Source: Treponema sp. (GTDB taxonomy: Bacteria > Spirochaetota > Spirochaetia > Treponematales > Treponemataceae). Taken from it: a stretch of 64,000 nucleotides of DNA. Location of the stretch: contig JAILEY010000031.1 of assembly GCA_024687165.1 (NCBI GenBank), forward strand, positions 38,883 through 102,882, read 5' to 3'. The translations under genes and the position numbers were made by a program. Below, piece by piece: positions 55,259 to 63,003 of the stretch. How positions within the stretch are numbered: the stretch's first letter is position 1; the number at the start of each line of letters is the position of its first letter. The notes under the pieces were generated by a model. It was not told the DNA's origin. It saw only the letters and a program-made list of their open reading frames with translations, and made no database searches.

Positions 55259-56896
55259 ATGAGTTTTGATTATTCAAAAAACAGTAAGTCGCTTGCTTTA
55301 GTGTGGGCACTTATTGTTTTGTTTTTAGCTGTATGTGTAATTTATCCTCTTGCCTGCATTGTAAGATCCGTTACAATTCAGGATTTTAAAAATGTAATGA
55401 CGCAGCCGGTGCTTCATGCAGTAATGAAAAATACTCTGCTTGAATGCCTGTGTTCTACGTCATTGTCAGTAATTGTCGGATATATTTTTGCATATGCAGT
55501 TGTAAAAACAAATATTCCATTTAAAAAAGTTTTCAGTATAGTTCCTGTCCTTCATTTGATTACGCCGCCTTTTGTAGGAGGACTGGCATTTATTCTGCTT
55601 TTCGGACGTCAGGGATTTATTACGCAGAAAATTTTAGGACTTGATGTTTCGCTTTATGGATTTACCGGTCTTTTGATTACACAGACTTTGTGTTTTTTTC
55701 CGATGGCATATTTAATCTGTTCTCAGGTTTTAAAAGGAATCAATCCTGATTTAGAAAAAGCGGCAAGAAGTCTTGGTGCGGGGGAATTGAGAATTTTTTT
55801 TACGATTACTTTTCCTTTGAGTCTGCCGGGAATTCTTTCTTCGTTTTTATTTATTGCCGTAAGTGTTTTAAGTGATTTTGGAAATCCTCTTATTGTCGGC
55901 GGTCGTTTCCGCGTGCTTGCAGTTGAAATTTATACACAGCTTACAGGATGGCTGAATGTTGGAAATAGTGCAATGCTTGGAATTATTCTTGTAGTTCCAA
56001 GTGTGATTTTATTTCTGCTTCAAAACAGACTGAATAAAAAACTTCAGAATAAAACTTCAACAATTTCAGGAAAAGGCTTTAATTCTGCTGATGAAAATCA
56101 TTGTTCGCTGATTGCCGGAATTTTTTTGTTTATTTTTACAGCTTTTGTTTCCCTTGTAATTTTTTCTCAGATTGCATCGATTGTTGCAGGAAGCTTTCAA
56201 AAAATCTGGGGTGTTAAAACACAGTTTACATTAAAGCACATACTTTCAATGAAGGATTATACAAGTCATCTTTCAGACTCTGTTTTCTTTGCGCTTATTG
56301 CAGCAACCTTCAGTACGCTTATTGCATCCGTAAGTTCGTACCTTGTTCACAGAACTGATGTTCATCTTAAAAAAACGATTGATGTAATTGCTCAGCTTCC
56401 TTCCGCTATTCCCGGTTCTCTGCTTGGACTTTCAATTGCTGTTGCTTCTCAGAAAATCCATTTTAAATATTCACCTGCACTTATAATAATTGCGATGACT
56501 GTTGCGTTTATGCCGTTTGCGTATCGTGTAATTTCAAATACTTATGCTCAGATTAATTCAACTCTTGATAATGGTGCACGATCTCTTGGTGCAAATCAGA
56601 TGACTGTTTTAGGAACTGTGATTATGCCGGTTGCAAAGGACGGATTGTTCAGCGGATTTATTTATGATTTTATACGTGGAGTTGGAACTTTGAGTGCTGT
56701 TATTTTTCTTGTTTCATTTGATACACCTCTTGCTTCAATTCAGCTTATAAATCTTGCAGAGCAGGGTACATGGGGAAAGGCTGCATCTCTTGCTTTAGTT
56801 TTAACTTTGATTACGTTCCTGATTTTGGGATTTGGAATTTTGATAGACAGACTGTTTTTTAAATTCAGGAGGCATTATGTTTCTTGCGCTGGATAA
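55259..56896 (+). CDS. ABC transporter permease, duplicated FbpB type
   Basis: The 545 residues fold as two fused permease halves with about 12 membrane helices. Each half carries the EAA-like loop: NPDLEKAARSLGAGELRIFF in the first and NSTLDNGARSLGANQMTVLG in the second. This fused layout is typical of FbpB/AfuB iron transporters. It starts 3 bases after the binding-protein gene and overlaps the ATPase gene by 20 bases. Confidence 0.93.
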   Translation: MSFDYSKNSKSLALVWALIVLFLAVCVIYPLACIVRSVTIQDFKNVMTQPVLHAVMKNTLLECLCSTSLSVIVGYIFAYAVVKTNIPFKKVFSIVPVLHLITPPFVGGLAFILLFGRQGFITQKILGLDVSLYGFTGLLITQTLCFFPMAYLICSQVLKGINPDLEKAARSLGAGELRIFFTITFPLSLPGILSSFLFIAVSVLSDFGNPLIVGGRFRVLAVEIYTQLTGWLNVGNSAMLGIILVVPSVILFLLQNRLNKKLQNKTSTISGKGFNSADENHCSLIAGIFLFIFTAFVSLVIFSQIASIVAGSFQKIWGVKTQFTLKHILSMKDYTSHLSDSVFFALIAATFSTLIASVSSYLVHRTDVHLKKTIDVIAQLPSAIPGSLLGLSIAVASQKIHFKYSPALIIIAMTVAFMPFAYRVISNTYAQINSTLDNGARSLGANQMTVLGTVIMPVAKDGLFSGFIYDFIRGVGTLSAVIFLVSFDTPLASIQLINLAEQGTWGKAASLALVLTLITFLILGFGILIDRLFFKFRRHYVSCAG

Positions 56897-57839
56897 TATT
56901 TCGTTTTCTTATGGAAAAAAAGAAGTCATAAAAAATTTTACTCTTGAAATTGAAAAAGGATCTTTTACGACTCTTCTTGGAGCAAGCGGCTGTGGAAAAA
57001 CAACTTTGCTTAAATTACTCTGTGGCTTTCTTGAACCTTCTTCAGGAGAGATTATTCTCAATGGAATGGTAATGAACGGAGTACTTGTAAATAAGAGAAA
57101 AATCGGAATGGTTTTTCAGGATTATGCATTGTTTCCTCATATGACGGTTAAACAGAATATTTTGTATGGCTTAAAAATCAACAGAGAATTTCGAAAAGAT
57201 AAATCAGAGATGAATAAAATCGTTTTAGAAACTGCAACTGCTTTGGATCTTGAAGATTTACTTGATCGCTATCCATCTGAACTTAGCGGCGGACAGCAGC
57301 AGCGTGTTGCACTGGGTCGGGCTCTTGTTTTAAAACCAGATCTGCTTTTGATGGATGAACCATTGTCGTCACTTGATACAAAACTTCGAATTAAAGTTCG
57401 TGAAGAATTAAAAGAGATTCAGAAAAAAGTCGGCATCACAACGATTTATGTAACTCATGATCAGGAAGAAGCTTTAAGTCTTTCAGATAAAATTGCAGTT
57501 ATTAATAATGGCACTCTTGTTCAGTATGGTTCTCCTTCACAGGTTTATTTTGAGCCTGCAGATAAATTTGTTGCTGATTTTGTGGGACGTGCAAATATTC
57601 TTGAAAATGTAATGATTCGCCCTGAATGGTTTTCAATTTCCGACATTCAGAGTGAAGATTCGTATGAGGGAAAAATTCTTTCAGAAGAATTTCTTGGTGC
57701 ATTCAGAAGATTTAAAATTTATTTGAAAAAAGAAAATCAGATTGTTTCAGTTGACTGTCCGACATTTTTTGAAAAGCAGTTTGCTTCAGGCGACACAGTA
57801 TTTTTAACAGCAAACAGAAAATATTTATTTCAACTTTAA
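56877..57839 (+). CDS. ABC transporter ATP-binding protein, FbpC type
   Basis: This is the cytoplasmic ATPase of the iron transporter, 320 residues. Walker A GASGCGKT is at 35-42, followed by Q-loop VFQDYALFPHMTV, signature ELSGGQQQRVALGRA, Walker B LLLMDEPLSSLD and the H-loop VTHDQEEALSL. A short regulatory TOBE-like tail follows. AGGAGG lies within the end of the permease gene, 5 bases before ATG 56877. Confidence 0.94.
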   Translation: MFLALDNISFSYGKKEVIKNFTLEIEKGSFTTLLGASGCGKTTLLKLLCGFLEPSSGEIILNGMVMNGVLVNKRKIGMVFQDYALFPHMTVKQNILYGLKINREFRKDKSEMNKIVLETATALDLEDLLDRYPSELSGGQQQRVALGRALVLKPDLLLMDEPLSSLDTKLRIKVREELKEIQKKVGITTIYVTHDQEEALSLSDKIAVINNGTLVQYGSPSQVYFEPADKFVADFVGRANILENVMIRPEWFSISDIQSEDSYEGKILSEEFLGAFRRFKIYLKKENQIVSVDCPTFFEKQFASGDTVFLTANRKYLFQL

Positions 57840-57904
57840 CTTTAAAATTTGAACTTTAACTTTGAAATCTCAAATAAAAATAATTTATGTTGATTTATGG
57901 TTTT

Positions 57905-57940
57905 AAACAAAAAAAAAGATCCGGCATTTCTACCGAATCT
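57905..57940 (-). terminator. Terminator of the tRNA-Val/tRNA-Pro operon
   Basis: On the minus strand AGATTCGG pairs with CCGGATCT (plus 57917-57924 with 57933-57940), followed by a long T run. Confidence 0.85.
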
Positions 57941-57945
57941 TTCTA

Positions 57946-58018
<73 letters not shown>

Positions 58019-58025
58019 TAAAACT

Positions 58026-58099
58026 TGGGCGGTGAGAGGATCGAACTCCCGACATTCTGGGTGTAAACCAGACGCTCGTACCAGCTGAGCTAACCGCCC
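58026..58099 (-). tRNA. tRNA-Val (TAC)
   Basis: A 74-base cloverleaf: acceptor GGGCGGT with ACCGCCC, anticodon stem TCTGG/CCAGA with loop TTTACAC, anticodon TAC. T loop TTCGATC. No encoded CCA. It shares its anticodon-stem sequence with the adjacent tRNA-Pro. Confidence 0.95.
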
Positions 58100-58115
58100 T
58101 AAGTAAGTGATTAGG

Positions 58116-58144
58116 AATATATCAAAACTAATTATTTATGTCAA
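58116..58144 (-). promoter_or_regulatory. Promoter of the tRNA-Val/tRNA-Pro operon
   Basis: On the minus strand consensus TTGACA (plus 58139-58144), 17 bases, TATATT (plus 58116-58121). Confidence 0.8.
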
Positions 58145-58153
58145 TAAGAAATT

Positions 58154-58498
58154 TCATTTTTTATCCTTTTTTTTTCTGAAAATTTTAAGCGGTTTTTTTT
58201 CAAGATTTTCCATACTTTCATCAAGTATTTTATTCATTGACTGAAGAATGAACTCTTTGTACTGCCTGTATTCAACCTGTGTTTCAATGAAAAGCTGATA
58301 CGGCTTTACTTCAAGTACGCTTATAATTTTTTCAAGTGTTTCAAGCGAAATCCATGATTTGCCGTTTTCAAGTTTTGAAAGAGTTATTGTAGTTATTCCT
58401 GTTTTTTCTGCCAGCTGTTCCTGTGTAAGATTTTTCTTCAGTCTGAATTGGTGAATATTGTTCCCCAGTGTTTCTTTTATATCGTGCGTTTGTGTCAT
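58154..58498 (-). CDS. XRE-family helix-turn-helix regulator
   Basis: The 114-residue DNA-binding protein has the HTH domain at about 10-68: GNNIHQFRLKKNLTQEQLAEKTGITTITLSKLENGKSWISLETL in parts, clearly the Cro/CI fold. A charged C-terminal tail of about 45 residues follows. A -10-like TATAAA lies 8 bases before the ATG with no SD. It stands alone between HU and the tRNA operon. The target is unknown; it could be a lone phage-type or housekeeping repressor. Confidence 0.88.
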   Translation of the reverse strand: MTQTHDIKETLGNNIHQFRLKKNLTQEQLAEKTGITTITLSKLENGKSWISLETLEKIISVLEVKPYQLFIETQVEYRQYKEFILQSMNKILDESMENLEKKPLKIFRKKKDKK

Positions 58499-58801
58499 AA
58501 AAAAAGTTTATACTTGCAGTTTAAGTACTTGAATTAACGGTGGGTTTAAGAATTGATTTTGTGTTAAATTAGAAGTTTAAGTTTTATATTTTATTGCTCA
58601 ATAACCTTAATTTCGAATTATTATGAATATGATAAAATTGGCGACCGGAAATCAATTTTATAACTTTTTTGAAAAAAATCGAATTCAGGACTGTCAAAAG
58701 ATTTTAAATTTTTTTGTAGATTTTTTTTTCTATGTGGAGTAGAATTAGCACATTGCGCTTTAAGAAATCAGGCGCAGGAAAAAATAATTGGAGATGCAAA
58801 T
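58499..58801. other. 303-base A/T-rich divergent intergenic region
   Basis: It lies between the XRE gene and the HU gene, which are divergent. I see a small hairpin TGCGC/GCGCA (58754-58776) in the presumed HU leader and SD TGGAGAT before ATG 58802. TAGAAT at 58740-58745 could be the HU -10, but its -35 is poor. No convincing gene is present. Confidence 0.5.
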
Positions 58802-59080
58802 ATGAACAAAGCAGAATTAGTTGAAAAAATGGCTAAAGAAACTGGACTTTCAAAGAAGGATACAGAAGTAACATTGAAGTCATTTGTTGAAACAGTTTCT
58901 AAAGAACTTGAAAAAGGTCATGAAGTACAGCTCATTGGATTTGGAACATTCAGTGTTGGAAAGAGAGCTGCCCGTGAAGGTGTTAATCCTGCAACTGGCG
59001 AAAAGATTAAGATTCCAGCATCAAAGTCACCAAAGTTCAAGGCTGGAAAAGCACTTAAGGACCGTGTTAACAAGAAATAA
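58802..59080 (+). CDS. DNA-binding protein HU
   Basis: HU is a small histone-like protein that bends DNA. It has 92 residues: MNKAELVEKMAKETGLSKKD, VQLIGFGTFSVGKRAAREG (beta arm start), NPATGEKIKIPASKSPKFKAGKALKD. All are family hallmarks, including the Pro that intercalates in DNA. GGAG lies 8 bases upstream. It is followed by hairpins and a terminator. Confidence 0.95.
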   Translation: MNKAELVEKMAKETGLSKKDTEVTLKSFVETVSKELEKGHEVQLIGFGTFSVGKRAAREGVNPATGEKIKIPASKSPKFKAGKALKDRVNKK

Positions 59081-59150
59081 TTTTTCAGCAGTTTGATTAA
59101 AGGGGCATTCTCAACGGTTCATACGGATTTTTGGAATGCTCTTCATACTG

Positions 59151-59183
59151 AAGCCGTCTTCACTCTGGAGTCGGCTTTTTTTA
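59151..59183 (+). terminator. Terminator after HU gene
   Basis: AAGCCG (59151-59156) pairs with CGGCTT (59172-59177), then T run. A further hairpin GCATTC/GAATGC (59105-59139) lies before it. Confidence 0.75.
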
Positions 59184-59194
59184 TGCATTTACCA

Positions 59195-59224
59195 TTGACT
59201 CAATTCTTTAAAATAATATATACT
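59195..59224 (+). promoter_or_regulatory. Promoter of rpsF-ssb-rpsR-rplI
   Basis: TTGACT (59195-59200), 18 bases, TATACT (59219-59224); TATATA two bases earlier is an alternative -10 with a 16-base spacer. Confidence 0.7.
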
Positions 59225-59283
59225 TTCGTACCCCTTGGATTTTCGTATGAGAATCCCATTTTAGACCATAAGGAGAACATACA

Positions 59284-59577
59284 ATGAGAAAGTATGAACT
59301 TATGACAATTTATCCTCTCGAAGATGATAAATACAAGGCAGGTCTTGAAACTCTTAAAGCAGACCTCGCAAAATTCGGCGCAGAAGTAGAAAAGGAAGAA
59401 CCTTACGGCGACCGTGACCTCACTTACGAAGTAAAGAAGCAGAAGCGCGGTAGATTCGTGCTCCTCAATATCAAGGCAAATCCTGCAAAAATCGCAGACC
59501 TTGATGCACAGTTCAAATTCAACACAAATCTCTTGAAGTATCTCTTCGTTGTTGTTGAAGATAAGAAAGCAAACTAA
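59284..59577 (+). CDS. rpsF: 30S ribosomal protein S6
   Basis: S6 binds S18 in the small subunit. It has 97 residues: MRKYELMTIYPLEDDKYKAG, AKFGAEVEKEEPYGDRDLTYEVKKQKRGRFVLLN in parts, and FNTNLLKYLFVVVE. A strong AAGGAGA precedes the ATG. The rpsF-ssb-rpsR order is near universal. Confidence 0.96.
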   Translation: MRKYELMTIYPLEDDKYKAGLETLKADLAKFGAEVEKEEPYGDRDLTYEVKKQKRGRFVLLNIKANPAKIADLDAQFKFNTNLLKYLFVVVEDKKAN

Positions 59578-59605
59578 TCAGTCAATCTGAATTCAGGAGA
59601 TAGTA

Positions 59606-60094
59606 ATGGCAGTTTCGGATATTAATACAGTTGTAATTGTAGGTCGCCTCACAAGAGATGCGGAACTTAAATACATGAACAACGGTAATGCAGTCGCTTC
59701 AATTTCTATTGCAACAAACCGCAGCAGAAAAGATGGCGAACAGTGGGTTAGTGAAGCAAACTTTTTTGATGTTTCATACTATGGAAAACCTGCAGAAGCT
59801 GTATCACGCTATCTTACAAAAGGACAGCAGATTGCTGTACAGGGTAGTCTTAGACAGGACCGCTGGGAAAAAGACGGACAGAAGTTCAGCCGTGTACGTA
59901 TTCAGGCAGATTCTATTGAGCTTTTGGGCGGACGTTCAGGCAACGCGGGCTCTTCAGATAATTTTGGGGGTTATCAGCAGCGTAGCTATTCTCAGCCTCA
60001 GTCATCCGGTCCGATGAACGGCGGATATGATCCTGCAGAAAGCGAGACTTTCGGCGGAGATAATTCGAGCTTCCCTGAAGACATACCATTCTAA
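59606..60094 (+). CDS. ssb: Single-stranded DNA-binding protein
   Basis: SSB coats single-stranded DNA in replication and repair. The 162 residues have an OB-fold (about 6-110: NTVVIVGRLTRDAELKYMNNGNAVASISIA in parts; WEKDGQKFSRVRIQADSIELLGG), a Gly/Ser/Gln-rich linker, and the acidic partner-binding tip FPEDIPF at the C-terminus. CAGGAG precedes the ATG. Confidence 0.96.
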   Translation: MAVSDINTVVIVGRLTRDAELKYMNNGNAVASISIATNRSRKDGEQWVSEANFFDVSYYGKPAEAVSRYLTKGQQIAVQGSLRQDRWEKDGQKFSRVRIQADSIELLGGRSGNAGSSDNFGGYQQRSYSQPQSSGPMNGGYDPAESETFGGDNSSFPEDIPF

Positions 60095-60109
60095 TTTAAG
60101 GAGCTTAAA

Positions 60110-60415
60110 ATGGCAGACGAAAAAGAAGTTGTAGAAAATACACAGGAACAGTTGCAGGATTCTGGCCGCGAGGATGAAGTTCGCGGTGCTCGCGGAAAGG
60201 GAAAGGCTTTCTTTCACAAGAAGGTTTGCCGTTTCTGTGCTAATAAGGCAAAGATTGATTATAAGGATGCTGAAGGACTTAAGCGCTTTACAACAGAACG
60301 CGGTAAGATTCTTCCACGCCGCATCACAGGAACTTGTGCAAAGCACCAGAAGGAACTTGCTGTTGCAATTAAGCGTGCACGTGCAATCTGCCTTCTTCCA
60401 TACGTAGCAGACTAG
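60110..60415 (+). CDS. rpsR: 30S ribosomal protein S18
   Basis: S18 sits next to S6. The 101 residues carry an extra acidic N-terminal extension of about 28 residues ([18 protein letters not shown]). The conserved core then follows: [62 protein letters not shown] and C in TGTCAKHQ suggest a zinc-binding-type S18. AAGGAG precedes the ATG. Confidence 0.95.
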   Translation: MADEKEVVENTQEQLQDSGREDEVRGARGKGKAFFHKKVCRFCANKAKIDYKDAEGLKRFTTERGKILPRRITGTCAKHQKELAVAIKRARAICLLPYVAD

Positions 60416-60477
60416 ACTGACAAACCAACTCCTGGTAAAGCCGGTCTATAAATCAATTTTTTTTAGGAGCTTGAAAA

Positions 60478-61008
60478 ATGAAAGTTATTTTGAATGATGA
60501 CGTAAAACACCTCGGTGAAATGGGTGATGTAAAAAATGTAGCTAACGGTTATGCTCGTAACTACCTCTTCCCACGTATGCTCGCTGTACCATGTACACCA
60601 GAAACAGAAGCTTACTTCGAAGGAAAGAAAGCAGAAATCGAAGCTCGTAAGGAACAGAAGCGTAAGGATAGTGCTTCCCTCAAGGAAAAACTTGAAGCTC
60701 TTGAAGTTTCTCTCGAAATGCCAGCTGGCGGAAACGGAAAACTCTTCGGTGCTGTTACAAACCTTACACTTGCAGAATTCTACAAGAAAAACGGATTTGA
60801 TATCGAACGCAAGAAGATTGAAATTCCTGGCCTTACAATCAAAAACGTTGGTGGTTATACATTCAAAGTTCATCTTTACGAAGGTGCAGTTGCTGAAGTA
60901 AAACTCAGCATTAAGGCTCAGCCAACAAACGATGAAAAGAAAGAAGTAAAGGCAAAGAAAGAATCTAAGAAAGAAGAAGCTCCAGCTGAAGAAGCAAAAG
61001 CTGAATAA
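60478..61008 (+). CDS. rplI: 50S ribosomal protein L9
   Basis: L9 has two rRNA-binding domains joined by a long helix. The 176 residues include MKVILNDDVKHLGEMGDVKNVANGYARNYLFP in parts, the connecting helix rich in Lys and Glu, and GGNGKLFGAVT opening the C-terminal domain. An extra Lys/Glu/Ala tail of about 25 residues ends the protein. AGGAG precedes the ATG. Confidence 0.95.
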   Translation: MKVILNDDVKHLGEMGDVKNVANGYARNYLFPRMLAVPCTPETEAYFEGKKAEIEARKEQKRKDSASLKEKLEALEVSLEMPAGGNGKLFGAVTNLTLAEFYKKNGFDIERKKIEIPGLTIKNVGGYTFKVHLYEGAVAEVKLSIKAQPTNDEKKEVKAKKESKKEEAPAEEAKAE

Positions 61009-61033
61009 TTCCGGATTTTTAATTGCTTGAATT

Positions 61034-61063
61034 AAGCCCTGGAGCATCATCCGGGGCTTTTTT
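61034..61063 (+). terminator. Terminator between rplI and dnaB
   Basis: AAGCCCTGG (61034-61042) pairs with CCGGGGCTT (one mismatch), followed by six T. It would attenuate transcription into dnaB. Confidence 0.75.
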
Positions 61064-61090
61064 AATGAAAAACTTTTACGGGAGATAATC

Positions 61091-62425
61091 ATGGACTTTA
61101 AAGACAAGGTTCCGCCTCACAAACTTGATGCAGAACAGGCAACTTTAGGTGCACTTCTTTTGGACTGGAGTTGCGTTAGTGATGTTGTTTCATATCTCCG
61201 ATCAGACAATTTTTACAGTCAGCAGAATCAGGTAATTTTTGATTCCCTTATGCATCTTTTTTCAAGCGGAATAAAAGGGGATCTTCTTACACTCATTGAT
61301 GACCTTACAAAAACAGGAAAACTGGAAGCTGCAGGTGGAATTGCCTATGTTTCTTCCCTGACTGATGTTGTACCTACTGCTGCAAATGTTGAATTTTATG
61401 CCAAGATGGTTCTTGACTGTTCTACAAGACGCAGCCTTATAAAGACTTCCAGTGAAATTAAAGCGGACAGTTTTGATGAAACAAAAGATAGCCGCGTAAT
61501 CCTTGAAGAAGCAGAACAGAAAATCTTTAAGCTTGCTGATGTAAATCAGACTACAAAAGTTTATGGAATGAGCGATGTTATTCCAAAAACAATTCAGCTT
61601 ATCGATACAAGATATAAAAATCGTGGTGCTCTTTCCGGCATTCCTTCTGGAATCTCAAAGCTCGACAGTATGACAAGCGGATTTCAGAACAGTGAAATGA
61701 TAATCGTTGGTGCCAGACCTTCCATGGGAAAAACAGCTCTTGCCCTCAGTATGATGCAGACAATTGCTATTGATAAAAAAATTCCGTGCGGATTCTTCAG
61801 TCTTGAAATGGCGGCAGATCAGATTGGACAGCGTCTTCTTTCTCAGGTTGCCCGTGTATCAGGTCAAAAAATCCGAAGCGGTATGCTCAAAATTGAAGAT
61901 TTCAAAAAGCTTCAGGATGCAGCAGGAGAGTGTTTTAATTCACCTCTGTACATTGTAGATACACCAAATATGAAACTCCTTGATTTACGTGCCATGGCAA
62001 GACGTATGAAAGTAAATCAGGGAGTAAAAATTATTTTTATAGACTATATCGGCCTTATTACTCCTGAAAATTCTGATGCTCCAGTGTTTGAACAGCAGTC
62101 AATGATTTCAAAATCCCTCAAGAGCCTTGCTCGTGAACTTGATATTCCGATTGTAGTTCTTTGTCAGGTTGCCCGAGCTGCAGAAGGGGATGAGCCTAAT
62201 CTTGCCCAGCTTCGAGGTTCTGGATCTATTGAACAGGATGCCGATGTAGTAATGTTCATTCACGGAAACAGAAATGCAAATAAAGAATCTAATGAAGGTT
62301 ATAATCCGGTGCAGGAAAGAAAAATTATCGTTGCAAAACAGCGAAACGGCCCGATTGGTGATGTGGATGTTCTTTTCCTTTCAAGCTATACAAAGTTTGA
62401 AAATAAATCCGATGATAAAGAGTAA
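61091..62425 (+). CDS. dnaB: Replicative DNA helicase DnaB
   Basis: DnaB unwinds the replication fork. It has 444 residues. An N-terminal collar domain (VPPHKLDAEQATLGALLLD), linker helices, and the RecA-like motor follow. IVGARPSMGKTALALSM is Walker A (near 206-220), FFSLEMAADQI, IIFIDYIGLITPE (Walker B), and SGSIEQDADVVMFIHG are all conserved. No intein. GGGAGATAA precedes the ATG. A tRNA gene follows after 81 bases. Confidence 0.96.
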   Translation: MDFKDKVPPHKLDAEQATLGALLLDWSCVSDVVSYLRSDNFYSQQNQVIFDSLMHLFSSGIKGDLLTLIDDLTKTGKLEAAGGIAYVSSLTDVVPTAANVEFYAKMVLDCSTRRSLIKTSSEIKADSFDETKDSRVILEEAEQKIFKLADVNQTTKVYGMSDVIPKTIQLIDTRYKNRGALSGIPSGISKLDSMTSGFQNSEMIIVGARPSMGKTALALSMMQTIAIDKKIPCGFFSLEMAADQIGQRLLSQVARVSGQKIRSGMLKIEDFKKLQDAAGECFNSPLYIVDTPNMKLLDLRAMARRMKVNQGVKIIFIDYIGLITPENSDAPVFEQQSMISKSLKSLARELDIPIVVLCQVARAAEGDEPNLAQLRGSGSIEQDADVVMFIHGNRNANKESNEGYNPVQERKIIVAKQRNGPIGDVDVLFLSSYTKFENKSDDKE

Positions 62426-62463
62426 TTTAGTCTGAAATTTTTATAAAAAAACTAAAAATGCTC

Positions 62464-62492
62464 TTGACATGTAAATTAAAAAAGTATATAGT
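62464..62492 (+). promoter_or_regulatory. Promoter of tRNA-Phe
   Basis: Consensus TTGACA (62464-62469), 17 bases, TATAGT (62487-62492); TATATA two bases earlier is an alternative. Confidence 0.75.
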
Positions 62493-62506
62493 TCAAAACA
62501 TCAAAT

Positions 62507-62579
62507 GCCGATGTAGCTCAGCTGGTAGAGCGGAGGACTGAAAATCCTTATGTCGTCAGTTCGATTCTGACCGTTGGCA
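62507..62579 (+). tRNA. tRNA-Phe (GAA)
   Basis: A 73-base cloverleaf: acceptor GCCGATG with CGTTGGC (G-U pairs allowed), D stem GCTC/GAGC, anticodon stem GAGGA/TCCTT with loop CTGAAAA, anticodon GAA. T loop TTCGATT. No encoded CCA. Accessory DNA lies directly downstream; tRNA 3' ends are common integration sites, but no attachment repeat was found within the window. Confidence 0.95.
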
Positions 62580-62582
62580 CTT

Positions 62583-62613
62583 AAGCACTCGAGTTTTTGG
62601 GTGCTTTTTTTTT
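62583..62613 (+). terminator. Terminator of tRNA-Phe
   Basis: AAGCAC (62583-62588) pairs with GTGCTT (62601-62606), followed by T run. Confidence 0.85.
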
Positions 62614-62636
62614 ACCTTTTTTGAAGCATCTTAATG

Positions 62637-62697
62637 TCACGGGCTTTCCGCTCCAATGTGCTCGCTTCGCTGCGCGCATTCCGCTTCAATCCCGGCT
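62637..62697. repeat. Quasi-palindromic element with internal direct repeats
   Basis: Outer CGGG (62640-62643) faces CCCG (62691-62694). Inner AATGTGC (62655-62661) pairs with GCGCATT (62674-62680). Between them are direct repeats TTCCGCTCCAAT (62646-62657) and TTCCGCTTCAAT (62679-62690). The GC content is well above the surroundings. It resembles recombination-site or cassette-linked elements seen next to toxin and immunity genes in other bacteria; that link is from memory and unproven. Confidence 0.6.
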
Positions 62698-62775
62698 ATA
62701 TCATAATGTGAAATATTCAAATATCGTCTGCTTAATTGCTAATGTATTATTTTGTGTGCGCACAAATGGTCAAAT

Positions 62776-62803
62776 AAAAAAAAAGCCCCGCGTCTGCGGA
62801 GCT
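62776..62803 (-). terminator. Terminator of the toxin-like/partner unit
   Basis: On the minus strand AGCTCCGC pairs with GCGGGGCT (one G-U) across four bases, followed by eight or more T (plus A run before 62785). Confidence 0.85.
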
Positions 62804-62808
62804 GTTTG

Positions 62809-63000
62809 CTATTCTTTAAGTCTTGCTAAAGTTGGATTTTCTTTTTTAAATATTTCTATTTGTTCTTTTGTTAATTTTTGCGGGTAATCTTTCCAGAAAT
62901 TAAAAATATTTTTACCGTCAAAAGTAAAATATATATCGTCCAGAATGCTTGTTCTTCCCCATTGGATCTGGTCGTTTTCTTCTCTTTTGTGGAACTGTAT
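62809..63000 (-). CDS. Small putative immunity-like protein with AUA at start position
   Basis: A 63-codon frame directly follows the toxin-like gene, and a real protein is suggested by its composition: REENDQIQWGRTSILDD, IYFTFDGKNIFNFWKDYP, QKLTKEQIEIFKKENP. It recalls small partner proteins found after phage-head toxin-like genes in treponemes (from memory). AGGGGG lies 6 bases before the first codon, but that codon is ATA; no ATG, GTG or TTG lies upstream in frame after the TAA of the toxin gene. Either AUA is used, or a start ATG was lost by a single base change. A terminator follows. Confidence 0.6.
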   Translation of the reverse strand: MQFHKREENDQIQWGRTSILDDIYFTFDGKNIFNFWKDYPQKLTKEQIEIFKKENPTLARLKE

Positions 63001-63003
63001 ATT

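Noticed and set aside
58714..58745. TTGTAG/TAGAAT as the HU promoter
   Set aside because: Spacing of 20 bases, and TAGATT at 17 bases matches -35 consensus poorly; left as unresolved.
59093..59287. 64-codon plus-strand frame between HU and rpsF
   Set aside because: It runs across two hairpins, a terminator and the rpsF promoter, has no SD, and shows no protein-like composition.
60463..61107. Long minus-strand frame opposite rplI
   Set aside because: Its protein is a Phe/Cys/Ser-rich mirror of the L9 gene, with no SD or family resemblance. rplI on the plus strand is certain.
62597..62887. 96-codon plus-strand frame downstream of tRNA-Phe
   Set aside because: It crosses the tRNA terminator, the quasi-palindromic element and the opposite-strand terminator; no SD and no family resemblance.
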